A stretch of 64,000 bases of DNA, taken from Juglans regia (Eukaryota > Streptophyta > Magnoliopsida > Fagales > Juglandaceae). The notes beneath the pieces were generated by a model that had not been told where the DNA came from, did no database searches, and was given only the letters and a program-made list of their open reading frames with translations. Shown piece by piece: positions 35,276-46,379 of the stretch (positions are counted from its first letter, which is position 1; every line of letters begins with the position of its first letter). Location of the stretch: NCBI RefSeq assembly GCF_001411555.2, contig NC_049905.1, forward strand, positions 22,496,097-22,560,096. Reading direction: 5' to 3'. Made by a program: the position numbers and the translations under genes.

Positions 35276-38200
35276 ATGGCTGACAATACCCGTTCCAAAC
35301 ACCAGGAAATCACCTCACGCCAGGATGCTCAAGAGGAGAGGCTTCATGCAATGCGTGAGGATCTGACCCAGTTGACAGAAATGGTCCGAACCTTAGTGAC
35401 AAATTCTGCTGCCCAGGTGGCTCACCGTGACCTCAACCTGCACCATGACAGAGAACAAAATGAGTTGCGCCGAGATTTCCATAGAGGTATTAAAATGGAT
35501 TTTCCTTACTGTGATGGTACAAACCCAGCTGCTTGGGTATTTAAAGCCAACCATTATTTTGACTATTATCAAACCCCACCAGCCCAGAAATTGCTCATGG
35601 CCTCCTACCATATAGAGGGAGATGCATTGATTTGGTATCAAGATGCAGCAGCCTCCAACCAATTTAATAATTGGGAGACTTTCACTCGAACCTTGTTGTT
35701 ACGCTTTGGACCATCCTCTTATGATGATCCTATGGAGGCACTTACTAGACTCAAGCAAGTCACTACTGTATCTCAGTACAAGGTCCAATTTGAGGCACTT
35801 TCCAACAGACTTCGCAATCTGCCTGAGGCTCACAAACTTAGCTGCTTTCTTAGTGGGCTGAAGGATGATATCCGTCTTCCCGTACGGATGTTCAACCCAC
35901 TAAACCTTACTGCTGCCTTTGGGCTAGCAAAAATTCAGGAGGAATATCTAACCAGTTCAAAAAAATCAGCAAAAGGATGGAGTGAGAAATCAGGCTTCTC
36001 TAGCTCAAGTTCCATGCCAAGCACTCACCTGAGTTTTCCTATAGCTCACGGGCAGCCTGGGCAAGGGCAGCGGATATTTAAGCCCATCAAACAGCTTTCA
36101 TCTACCCAGATTGATGAGAAGAGGAAAAAGGGTCTTTGCTATCACTGTGATGACAAATGGAACCCCTCCCATGTTTGTAAGTCCCCTAAACTCTATATGC
36201 TTCATGGTGGAGAGGAAAATACCGATGAAAAAGGAGAGGAAGTTTTTTTTGACACACACGAGACAACAGAAGTTACAATGGGAGATAAGGCTGAGAAACA
36301 AATGGAGATCTCCTTAAATGCCATCACAGGAGCTCCATTTCCAAAAACCATGCGCTTATGTGGTTTTATTGGAGGACAAAGTGTGGTAATCTTAGTGGAT
36401 TCCGGAAGCACCCATAACTTCCTGGATCCCTCGATTGCGCAAAGGGCCAAATTGCAAGTAGATCCTACCAAACAACTGAATGTGAAAGTGGCAAATGGAG
36501 ACTCAGTTATCAGTGAAGGGTTCTGCTCCAACACCTCCATTAAATTGCAAGGTAATCAATTCATTACCCCTTTTTATTTGTTAACTTTGGGGGGTTGTGA
36601 TGCTGTTTTAGGCATCCAATGGTTAGAGACCTTGGGTTGCATTAATTGGAATTTTTCCAAGCTTATTATGCATTTTCAGTGGAAGGGGAAACAGATCACA
36701 TTGCTGGGGTTACCACTGGGCAGCTCCTCTTTTGAAGAGGGCAGTAGAGTGAAACTGAACTCTACTAAGGGTTTTAAAGGGGTTTTCATTCAACTTAAAG
36801 CCATGGAACTTTTACCACACCTGGACAGCAAGCCTCCTAGACCTGTAAATGAGAAGATTGATGCACTGTTGAGACAATTTGGGAGAATTTTTGAGGAACC
36901 TGTTGGGCTCCCTCCTAAGAGAACCCAAGACCATAAAATTATTTTAAAGGAGGGTACAACTCCCATTTCAACCAGGCCATATCGATACCCCTTCTATCAA
37001 AAAACTGAAATAGAAAAAATGGTGGCAGAATTGTTAAAATCTGGGATGATTAGGCCCAGTTCCAGCCCCTTTTCATCACTAGTTCTCTTGGTCCGTAAGG
37101 CGGATGGTAGCTGGCGACTATGTATTGACTACAGGGCACTCAACCAAGAAACCATTAAAGATAAATTTCCTATCCCAGTTATTGATGAACTTTTGGATGA
37201 GTTACATGGCTCGGTTATATTTTCCAAATTGGATCTAAGGTCCGGGTACCACCAAATCAGGGTAGCACCTGAGGATGTTCCCAAAACGGCCTTTCACACC
37301 CACGAAGGCCATTATGAGTTTTTGGTGATGCCATTTGGCCTCACAAACGCACCAGCCACGTTCCAAGGCTTGATGAATGAGCTGTTTAAACCTTTTTTAA
37401 GAAGGTTTGTTTTGGTTTTTTTTGACGATATTTTGGTTTATAGTCAATGCTTAACGGACCACTTGTGCCACCTTAAACAAGTACTAGAAATTCTTGCCAC
37501 CAACCAACTTTTTGCTAAGCTGTCAAAGTGCACATTTGGGGTGCCGGAAGTGGATTATTTGGGCCACATAGTGTCACCGGAGGGGGTTAAGGCAGACCCT
37601 AATAAAGTTTCTTCTATGTTAGATTGGCCAACTCCTACCAATATAAAAGCACTACGAGGGTTCTTGGGATTAACCGGGTATTATAGAAAATTCATAAAAA
37701 ACTATGGCCTCATAGCTGCACCCCTCACTGCCCTTCTTAAAAAAGATTCTTTTTCTTGGTCCCCCGAGGCTACTGTAGCTTTTCAGCAACTTAAAGCTGC
37801 AGTTTCACAGCCACCAGTTCTTAAGCTTCCTGACTTTACCCAGGCATTCACAATTGAATGTGATGCTAGTGGAGGTGGCATAGGGGCAGTGCTCATGCAA
37901 GGGGGGCAACCAATCTGTTTTTTCAGCAAAGCCTTGAAGGGTAAGGCATTGGCACTCTCCACGTATGAAAAGGAGTTGTTAGCACTGGTTTCTGCAGTGC
38001 AAAAGTGGAGAACATATTTGTTGGGACAGGCTTTTGTGGTCAAAACTGACCAACAAGCCTTAAAGTTTCTGTTAGAGTAAAAAGTGGGGACAACAGCCCA
38101 ACAGAAGTGGGTTACTAAGCTAATGGGCTATGATTTCACAATCGAATTCAAAAAGGGCCGGGAGAATAAAGTGGCCGATGCCTTATCTCGAAAGCTTGAG

Positions 38201-39688
38201 CATGTGGTGGAAGAACATGGTTTATTAGCAGTCATCTCCTTTCCAAGGGCTGACTGGATTGGGGAACTAAAACAAAGCTACAGCACTGCACCTGAGATGT
38301 TGGACTTACTGCAGAAACTTCAGGCTCACCAACCAGTTCCTAAAGGCTATACCATGCAGCAGGGGCTGCTGCTTAAGAAGGGGAGGCTGGTCATAGCCCC
38401 TAATTCAGAATTTAAGGCGAAGGTTTTGCAGTTTATACATAGTGATCCAGCTGCGGGTCACTCAGGGTTCCTTAAGACCTACCAACGAGCCAAGAGGGAT
38501 TTTTTTTGGCATGGCATGAAAAAAGACATTAAGAGTTTGATCAAGTCCTGTGATGTGTGTCAGGTCAACAAAACAGAAAATATTTATCCTGCAGGTCTCT
38601 TACAACCATTAACCATTCCTGAGCAAGCTTGGCAGGAAATTTCTATGGATTTTGTGGAAGGTCTTCCCTCATCTAAGGGAGCTAATGTCATTTTGGTGGT
38701 CATTGATAGACTCACTAAATATGGCCATTTCATGAGCCTGTCACACCCATATACAGCCACTGATGTAGCTCAAATCTTTCTCAAAGAGGTCTTTAAACTA
38801 CATGGGTTTCCAAGGGCCATCACTACGGACAGAGATCCTATTTTTTTAAGTGCCTTTCGGAAAAATCTGTTTGCACTACAGGGAACATCACTGAACTACA
38901 GCTCGGCTTACCATCCACAGATTGATGGTCAAACCGAGGCTTTGAACAAGGCAGTGGAGGGATATCTCAGGTGTTTTACAGGGGCCAAACCTAAACAGTG
39001 GGTGCAGTGGTTAACTTTGGCAGAGTGGTGGTATAACACTTCATACCACACCTCTGCAAAGATGTCCCCTTTCGAGGCCCTGTATGGGTATCAACCCCCA
39101 AAACTTACAACCTATGTCGCGGGTATCACTTCCAATGAATCTGTCGATCAACTACTCAAGACGCGGGAACAGATCAAACACATCCTTAAGGAAAATCTTA
39201 ACTTTGCTCAGCAAAGGATGAAGAAATATGCGGATCTACACAGAACGGAAAGGGAATTTGAAGTGGGTCAGTGGGTTTACCTTAGATTGCAGCCCTACAG
39301 GCAGAGGTCAGTGGCGATTAGGCACAACCACAAACTGTCTCCCAGGTTTTATGGCCCCTTTCGGGTGGCGCAACGCCTGGGCACGGTTGCTTACCGTTTG
39401 GAGCTACCACCGGACTCAAGGGTGCATCCGGTCTTCCACGTGTCCTGTCTCAAACGCAAGCTCGGGGAGCAGATCAGCCCTCTGCCGACGTTGCCTCCTG
39501 TCAACGAACTTGGAGAAGTAAGGCCCGAGCCGGAAGCCGTGCTGGGTCGCCGTATGGTTCGCCAAGGGAATTGCCCTCGCACGGAGGTGTTGGTGAAATG
39601 GGTCGGGACTGCTGAGGAAGACAGCTCGTGGGAGGGATTGAAGAGGCTTCAGGAGGAGTACCCCCACCTGGTGGGCCAGGTTCTCTAA
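35276..39688 (+). pseudogene. Chromovirus gag-pol polyprotein with one internal stop
   Basis: One frame of 1471 codons from ATG 35276 to TAA 39686-39688, interrupted only by TAA at 38078-38080 (codon 935). Domains by approximate residue: Ty3-type gag (60-220), zinc knuckle [14 protein letters not shown] (288), aspartic protease [11 protein letters not shown] (373), RT with LCIDYRALN and catalytic FFDDILVYS (about 600-720; FFDD replaces the common YIDD), RNase H with [15 protein letters not shown] (858), integrase with zinc-binding H...CDVCQVNK, the core (MDFVEGLP, TTDRDPIF) and GPF motif (FYGPFRVAQRLG), and a chromodomain at the very end (LVKWVGTAEEDSSWE). The internal stop falls in RNase H just after ALKFLLE, where family members usually have glutamine, so a C-to-T change is the simplest origin. 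Read-through could in principle rescue it; the start was chosen as the first ATG preceding gag. Confidence 0.92.
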
Positions 39689-39699
39689 GTGGGGTGGGT
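39689..39699 (+). other. Polypurine tract of the chromovirus
   Basis: GTGGGGTGGGT lies directly before the 3' LTR and just after the polyprotein stop codon, the expected place of the plus-strand priming site. Confidence 0.7.
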
Positions 39700-40136
39700 T
39701 GTTATGAAGCCGTAGAGGTGAGGCCCAGAGAGAGATGAGTTCGGGCCAGAAGGAAATGCACATGGGCCAGGCCCAGGGGAAGAGACAGAACGCGGCGTTT
39801 TGAGGAAGCTATTAGAATCGTCCGTGAAGAAAGAGATGCTGTTATTTTCATGTGTCTATTTACGTTTATGCACTTGCTTTACAATTATCAGTTTTATACC
39901 GTAAGCCATTGATTGGCTGAGTTTGTTATTTTCCCTGACATAGATTCTAGAAAAGGGGCGGTAGTGGAAGGGAGAAGGGGTCTGGAAAATTGTGAGTTTT
40001 GTGTCGTCTGTTCATGGAGGTTGGGTGTTCCTCGAAAACGCCCTTATCAGTGAAGATTCTGTGATTCCATTCCATTGTTCTTATTACATTACTCTCTTGC
40101 ATTACATGAAAGTCCAATATATGAAAGTTCATTACA
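39700..40136 (+). repeat. 3' LTR of the chromovirus
   Basis: 437 bases, same ends and the same text as the left copy throughout. The flank resumes with CTCGA, completing the target duplication. Confidence 0.95.
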
Positions 40137-40293
40137 CTCGACGATCGTATTACCATTGGCAAATACTGTAATATCGATTTCAAGTCTTTTGTACTCTCCA
40201 TTCTCTCTCTCTCTCCCTCTCAAAATTTCCGTCATAGCGAAATACTACTTCAGTTGAATCTGACCGGAGAAAAGACAAATTTGTGGATCAAAA

Positions 40294-40668
40294 TTATATC
40301 TTGGAGGAATCTTCAAGTAGGACCAGATTTCCATTTTTAGAGAACTCGAGTTTTGAAGATAGATCAGGCAGTGGGTTCTCTCTAGTTGCCACCGATGATT
40401 GCACTATTCGTAGTTCGTGACTCTGTTTATTTCTGGTTTGGTTTTTAATAGGTTTCAAGTATTTAAATCTTATGTTCCTAAGGTCATTCTCGACCCTTAA
40501 ATCATCAAAATGTTTTCTACCAGAAGGTTTGAGTTTCTCAATAACCACTTTTGGTTTTGCTTCTGCATCAATTGTCATTCTTAAAATATAATCTTCAGCA
40601 GCCTTCGCTTTTTCACTTTTATTTTTCTCTCTTATCACTCTGGTGTGGTTTTGTTTTGAATATTTCAA
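40294..40668 (-). CDS. Unrecognised charged open frame next to the chromovirus
   Basis: A 124-codon minus-strand frame that I do not recognise. It is rich in lysine and other charged residues (KNKSEKAKAAEDYILRMTID, KPKVVIEKLKPSGRKHFDDL) and has a TATTTAAA box upstream on the same strand (about 40685-40692). There is no signal peptide or membrane segment. The composition looks more coding-like than neighbouring frames. It may be a remnant of a gene or viral-like repeat interrupted by the chromovirus, or chance. Confidence 0.3.
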   Translation of the reverse strand: MKYSKQNHTRVIREKNKSEKAKAAEDYILRMTIDAEAKPKVVIEKLKPSGRKHFDDLRVENDLRNIRFKYLKPIKNQTRNKQSHELRIVQSSVATRENPLPDLSSKLEFSKNGNLVLLEDSSKI

Positions 40669-41309
40669 TTTTTCTTTTTGCCCTTTAAATAGTAATTTTG
40701 GTTATTATCGTATTTTTGAGTTTTTCGAATGGTTAGGTAACTTATACATTAGATATACTTTACATTAAAATGTGCTTTATAATTTAATATATAATATCAA
40801 GCCACGTCACTTTGTTAATTTTTTTTTTTTTTTTTTGTAAGAACCCTTTAGTAGATTAAGCAATTCTATTTTTATTTTTTGCATTTAAAAATGTTGATTT
40901 TAAATGTTTTATTCTTATCGTGTATACAAAATCTATGTTTGATTGTTATTAAAAAAAATATAAAAATATATAAAGCTCATTCCAGTTCATCTCTAAATTC
41001 AATTTATCTCAACTAATCTCACTACTATTTATTATTATTTATAAATTTTAATTCATAAATTTTATTATCATTTATTAATCATCTTAATTCATTTCTAACC
41101 ATCCATAAATGGCCTGTACAAATATAAAGGCCGCACAATTGTGCGGGCGCCGGGTTATAAGCTCGTAAAGGATAATAAAGGATAGTGCTAGGGTTCGCCT
41201 AGCATGTAACTTAACACACACACACTATATATATATATTATATATATATATATATATTTAATATTTTTAATTTTTAATTTTTAAAAAAATTAAACAATTT
41301 CTCTAAAAA
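40669..41309. other. AT-rich intergenic stretch
   Basis: No gene seen. It contains a poly(T) run at 40819-40836, MITE-family-like text at about 40976-41105 (TCATCTC and ACTACTATTTATTATTATTT), and (TA)n at 41224-41260. Confidence 0.5.
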
Positions 41310-41887
41310 CACTCTCATTGGATTAGCTAAAAGCCAAATCCAATAAATATTTAGCTATTAAAGAATAAAATATGTTCACATTAGATTAATTAAATTTTAA
41401 ATATTTAAAATTTAACTACAGTGACTTTTAAAAGTTTTTCTAAATTTAAAAGTTACTGTACATATATCAAATATATATTTTATTAATTATTTTCTCTCTC
41501 CCTTTCTTTTTATCACATATTTTTATCACAATTAATATATTAATTTGATTTAGTGATATATTAATTTAATAAGAACATGATTATTAATTAATATATAATA
41601 AGTAGAATAGTAAAATATGATAAAATTAAATAAATTAATAATTAAAAAAATTAAATATTTTTAAAATTATTTGTTATTCATTACCATATAATAAATAAAT
41701 ATATAATCTAATGTTGAGATTTGATATGAATAACTAAAACCAAATTCATCTTATATTATTTTATTATTATATAATGAAAAAATAACTATTTTAATGTAGA
41801 GATTTATATGAATGAAATAGTTAAAAATCAAATTTCTCTTACATTCATTAAAACTGTCATTTAACTTTAGCTAATCCAATGAGAGTG
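41310..41887. mobile_element. MITE with inverted CACTCTCATTGGATTAGCTAAA ends
   Basis: The left end reads CACTCTCATTGGATTAGCTA followed by AA (41310-41331) and the right end carries its exact inverse, TTTAGCTAATCCAATGAGAG then TG (41866-41887). The 578-bp interior is A/T-rich without coding capacity. Related end sequences (GAGCATTGGCA..., ATTGGACTAGCTA) occur near 63213-63325. Superfamily not certain; no target duplication identified. Confidence 0.75.
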
Positions 41888-41907
41888 CTTTAATAATTAC
41901 TCTTTTA

Positions 41908-42321
41908 GGCCTCATTTGTTTTCAGGAAACATCTCATTTCATTTCATTTCATTTTATCTCACTTTATTATTATAATTTTTTTAAATTCTCATATAAAATA
42001 AAATAAATAATTTAATTTTTTTAAATTTTAAAATAAAAATAATATTAATAAATATATCCTAATAATATTTTATTTAATTTTTTAACTTTAGGACAGGTTT
42101 GGAAGATGAGATGAGAATTTTATATTTTATTTTAATGTTTAAAATATTATATTTTAGTATTATTATTGTATTGAGATTTGAAAAAATTGAATTGTTTATT
42201 ATATTTTATATAAAAATTTAAAAAATATGTAATGATGAGATGAGATGAGATGAGATGAAAATTTTATGTCTCATCCAACCCTCCAAACCTACCTTTAATC
42301 TCCTCATAAACAAATTAGCCC
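41908..42321. mobile_element. Outer Tourist-like MITE upstream of pyruvate kinase, host of a second MITE
   Basis: Left end GGCCTCATTTGTTT and right end AAACAAATTAGCCC are inverted, flanked on both sides by TTA (41905-41907 and 42322-42324). TTA duplication and GGxC...TTTG ends are typical of PIF/Harbinger Tourist MITEs. Without the inner copy it is about 207 bp. It ends 186 bases before the pyruvate kinase start codon and may therefore lie in the promoter or leader. Confidence 0.7.
42091..42293. mobile_element. Inner Tourist-like MITE (nested)
   Basis: Left end GGACAGGTTTGG and right end CCAAACCTACC are inverted, flanked by TTTA on each side (42087-42090 and 42294-42297). It carries the family's GATGAGATGAGATGAGATGA motif near the right end. 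It is 203 bp long and lies inside the MITE at 41908-42321. Confidence 0.75.
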
Positions 42322-42506
42322 TTAATTGAGCGGTACTCACGGGGCAAGTATCATCTCCCGTGAATAAAAGTCTTCTGTTGTGGGTTTTAATTTCCTTCGT
42401 CTTTGTTGACGATTTTTGGGTTACTTCCACTTTCTTTGGTTTCTCTGGTAGGAAAAATCATAAGCATAATCTTGGTCGTCCTCGTCCCAGGCTTTGTGGC
42501 TTAAGA

Positions 42507-45500
42507 ATGGAAATTATGAAGAAACCAAAGACGAAGATCGTGTGCACTCTAGGACCGGCATCGAGGTCCGTACCAATGTTAGAGAAGCTGCTTAGGGCCG
42601 GCATGAACGTCGCTCGCTTCAACTTCTCTCATGGATCTCACGACTATCACCAGGAAACCCTTGACAATCTCAGGACCGCCATGGAAAACACCGGTATTCT
42701 TTGTGCCGTCATGCTTGACACCAAGGTACCATATTTTACTTCCTATGTCTGTCTTTGCATCTGATGTAATTCGTTTTGGACTTTTTTGGCGTCTGGATAG
42801 TCACTTTTTTGTCCCGATTGTATTTGTCTGTTTTTCATCTGATGCGAGAAATCTGGGAAGGCTGTGCTGTCAATTCATTGTTCTTCTGTTATAGTTTGTT
42901 TGCTTGCTGCTGGGCTTTCAATTTATTTGTTTGTGGTCCACTTTTGGCATGCGTTTTTGTTTTTCTTTCTTTTTTTAAACCCCTATTTTATTTATAAATC
43001 CTCACTTTTGGTGGAGGAAAACTGTGATCAGATTGCCTAAACCAAAATCGTGTCTATGTTCTGTACGTAAAACTTATCATTTACATTGTAACACTGGCAA
43101 ACCTATTTTATCTATTCTTAGTATTCCTGTAATTTCCTTTGGAGCTGAAAGGAACTCTTCGGGGTCCCTTTTGCCCCTTGTTTTGCAAGAAGATCAGCAA
43201 CTTGGCTAATTTCTCTGAAGATGTGCTTGAATGACAAGACCAGATCCTTTAATAATGCTAGGATCTGCTCCCAGTCCTCCTCTACAGCCCAGTGAACTTC
43301 ACTTAGGGCAGGTTTGATAACCAAAACAAAACACAAAATTCTCTTCTCATCTCATCATTACACATTTTTCAAATCTCCATACAAAATATAATAAACAATT
43401 CAACTTTTTCAAATCCTAATACACCTTTTTCAAATCCCAAAACAATAATAATATTAAAACATAATATTTTAAACTTCAAAACAAAACACAAAATTCTCAT
43501 CTCACCCCCCAAACCTATCCTTAGTCATTCCACCAGTGTACCAGAAGCTGTGAATATGTTCCAATCTCAATTCTGTCCAGTTGTAGCTTGATACATAGTC
43601 TTATGCCATCTAACAAAACTCTAACCTCAGCTGTTGTGTTTTTTTCCCGACCATAAGAAGTAGAGAATCCTGCAATCAAAGCCCCTTGTGTATCTCGGAC
43701 TACCCCTCCCCCACCACATTCACCCAGGTTGCCCAAACTGCAACCATCAACATTCAACTGGGGAAATCCCAAAGCTGTAGGAGTCCATTTCAGTGACATA
43801 ACTGTTGGGGTTTTGGTTCTCAAAGAGTCAATGCCTAGATGATGGAGAACAGAAAGATAAGAATTACTTATCCCCCTGCAGATAGACAGCTTTATCAGTT
43901 ATCACCTTGACTGCGGATATTCATTACCTGATCTAGGACCACAATTCTACAAGCAATGTCTTGTTGTATACTACTACACTATCAGTTTCCTTTAGCCACA
44001 TTATGGACGAGTCTGCCAAAAAAACAAGAACTGAACTCCAACTTATGCAGGGCCTGAAAGACCATTCAATTTAGGGTTTGGGTTCTTGGTTTTGTTTTTA
44101 GCATCACATTTCCTTTTGGTTTAAGACTTATAACAATTGTTTTGTTTTTGGTGATTCTTGAATGGTTTTGATTAAAACTCCCTGTATTGTGAACATAAAT
44201 CTATTTAGTAGAACTGCTAATGATGGCTGTGACAGGTTTGGAGATGGCAGGTGAGATGGTAGGAGTGTTTTCAATCCTCCAGTTGTGATATGAACCTATT
44301 TTGATCATAGTTGATATCAATTATGTTTTTTGGTCATTTTGGTCTTAGTCTTAGTCTAGATGTTACTTTTATATTTTTCCAGTGATTAGGTTCCTGTTCT
44401 TGGAAATTTACTGGCAGCAAACAAATGTTTTCTTGCATCTCTGAACTTCATTCTGGAAAACATTTCCACTCTTCTGCTTTTGCAAGTAAAAAACGTGTTT
44501 AGGAAAGTGCATGGAATGTTCTGCTTAACAAACTACTGAGTAGATACACCAGTGTTTTAAAGTTGCCTTAGTATGGCTTTTGAATGGGTTTTGTTTCCAT
44601 GGCAGTGGCCAAATTTGGAACTATTTTTAAATCTTTTCATTCCTGAATGTTGTCGTTGTCCTGCATAATTTTAGCTAAATCTTGTGATAGCTGTTGCTAG
44701 TGGCAAGCTTTCAAACTTTCTAGATTAAGTTACTAATAGAAAAACTATACAAAAATTGAGGATCCTTAATTGTGCATTCATAATTGATGTCACAGGGACC
44801 AGAGATTCGAACTGGGTTTCTCAAAGATAGCAAACCCATCCAGCTAAAACAGGGTCAAGAAATCACCATATCTATTGACTATAGCATAAAGGGTGATGAG
44901 AATATGATCTGCATGAGCTACAAGAAGTTGGCCGTGGACGTAAAGCCAGGAATGGTGATACTTTGTGCAGATGGCACAATATCATTTACGGTTTTATCTT
45001 GTGACAAAGAATCAGGTTTCGTTCGATGTCGCTGTGAAAACTCTGCTGTTCTTGGTGAGAGGAAAAATGTTAATCTTCCAGGGGTGGTAGTGGATCTCCC
45101 TACCTTAACGGAGAAAGACAACGAGGACATCTTGCACTGGGGAATCCCCAATAAAATTGACATGATTGCTTTATCTTTTGTTCGAAAAGGTTCAGACCTT
45201 GTGGAGGTCCGAAAGCTGCTTGGGAATCATGCTAAGAACATACTTCTCATGTCAAAAGTATGTTGAAATTCATGGAGACTTTGAACTATGTTGCAAGTTG
45301 TTTTTCACCACTGCTGCTTATGGTGGAAGTCAGATTTAACCATTTTTGTACCAGCCAGTTTGTACCATTTAGGGTAATTTGATACGCAATATGCAATGAC
45401 CATATTTGGAATTATCTGGAACATCAAATTATTAGCAACACAGAGTTTCTCTGTTAGTCATTAAAATCTTGTCTGTACTTCCAAGCTATTTTTTTGTCTG

Positions 45501-46379
45501 TACTTCAAAGTCAGTTTCAACCACTTCCTTCTGATAATTCCGTTTGTTTTTAAATTTGTTCGGTAGGTTGAAAACCAAGAAGGCGTGGCAAATTTTGATG
45601 ACATCCTTGCAAATTCAGATGCATTTATGGTGGCACGAGGTGACCTTGGAATGGAAATCCCAATTGAAAAAATATTCCTAGCACAGAAAGTGATGATTTA
45701 CAAGTGCAACATCCAAGGAAAACCTGTTGTGACTGCAACCCAGATGTTGGAGTCGATGATAAAATCTCCCCGGCCAACTAGAGCCGAGGCCACTGATGTT
45801 GCCAATGCTGTTCTTGATGGCACAGACTGTGTGATGCTGAGTGGTGAAACAGCTGCTGGAGCTTATCCTGAACTTGCAGTTCGAACAATGGCCAAAATAT
45901 GTTTAGAAGCAGAGGGCACCCTTGATTATGGAGATGTCTTCAAAAGACTAATGCAACACTCGCCAGTGCCGATGAGCCCGTTAGAGAGCTTGGCTTCTTC
46001 CGCTGTCAGAACAGCCAACTCAGCAAAAGCAGCTGTTATATTGGTCCTAACAAGAGGTGGCAGTACTGCCAAACTGGTGGCCAAGTATAGGCCAGGCATG
46101 CCCATCTTGTCTGTGGTTGTCCCAGAGATTAAGACAGATTCCTTTGACTGGTCGTGCAGTGATGAAGCTCCAGCAAGGCATAGCCTAATTTTCCGTGGGT
46201 TGGTTCCGGTTTTAAGTGCAGGGTCTGCTAGGGCTTCTGATGCTGAGACAACAGAAGAGGCGCTGGAGTTTGCCATTCAACATGCAAAGGCACGGGATCT
46301 CTGCAAAAATGGAGATTCTGTGGTGGCTTTGCACCGGGTTGATAATGCTTCTGTTATCAAGATTTTAACTGTCAAATGA
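42507..46379 (+). CDS. Cytosolic pyruvate kinase, three exons, complete
   Basis: Converts phosphoenolpyruvate and ADP to pyruvate and ATP in cytosolic glycolysis. Exons 42507-42725, 44796-45257 and 45567-46379 join to 1494 nt (497 aa plus stop), both introns in phase 0 and GT-AG. Motifs in order: KTKIVCTLGPASRSV (N-terminal strand and substrate site), AGMNVARFNFSHG, DTK|GPEIRTGF across intron 1, ADGTISF in the B domain, NLPGVVVDLPTLTEKD, the active-site signature ILLMSK|VENQEGV across intron 2 (Lys227), MVARGDLGMEIP, TATQMLESMIKSPRPTRAEA, and the C domain ending VIKILTVK. All key residues look intact. Length and N-terminus match the short plant cytosolic group including At5g56350 (from memory). 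The ATG at 42507 was chosen; 42516 (MKKPKTK) is equally plausible, and the frame is open back to an ATG at 42360. Intron 1 (2070 bp) holds repeat relics. Confidence 0.95.
43118..43823 (-). pseudogene. LINE RNase H (RVT_3) fragment in pyruvate kinase intron 1, split by a MITE
   Basis: On the minus strand, QLNVDGCSLGNLGECGGGGV, VRDTQGALIAGFSTSYG and TTAEVRVLLDGIRLC (43823-43524) form the first half of a LINE-type RNase H domain. The second half continues after the MITE with HWAVEEDWEQILALL and HIFREISQVADLLAKQGA (43302-43120). The LINE relic lies antisense to the kinase gene. No full LINE is present. Confidence 0.7.
43306..43520. mobile_element. Tourist-like MITE within the LINE fragment
   Basis: Ends GGGCAGGTTTG and CAAACCTATCC are inverted and flanked by TTA (43303-43305 and 43521-43523). 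The 215-bp interior has the family's CTTCTCATCTCATCATTAC-like text. It interrupts the RNase H reading frame cleanly, so it inserted after the LINE. Confidence 0.8.

Larger units (their letters stand above)
34650..40136 (+). mobile_element. Chromodomain Ty3/gypsy retrotransposon (Reina-like chromovirus), recent insertion
   Basis: 5487 bp flanked by a perfect target duplication CTCGA (34645-34649 and 40137-40141). Two 437-bp LTRs (TGTTATGAAGCC...TTCATTACA) read identically base for base in this window. The PBS, polypurine tract and one long polyprotein frame are all present. The order gag, protease, RT, RNase H, integrase, chromodomain marks a chromovirus; the size and short LTRs fit the Reina clade. 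A single nonsense codon (38078) is the only visible defect. Confidence 0.95.
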
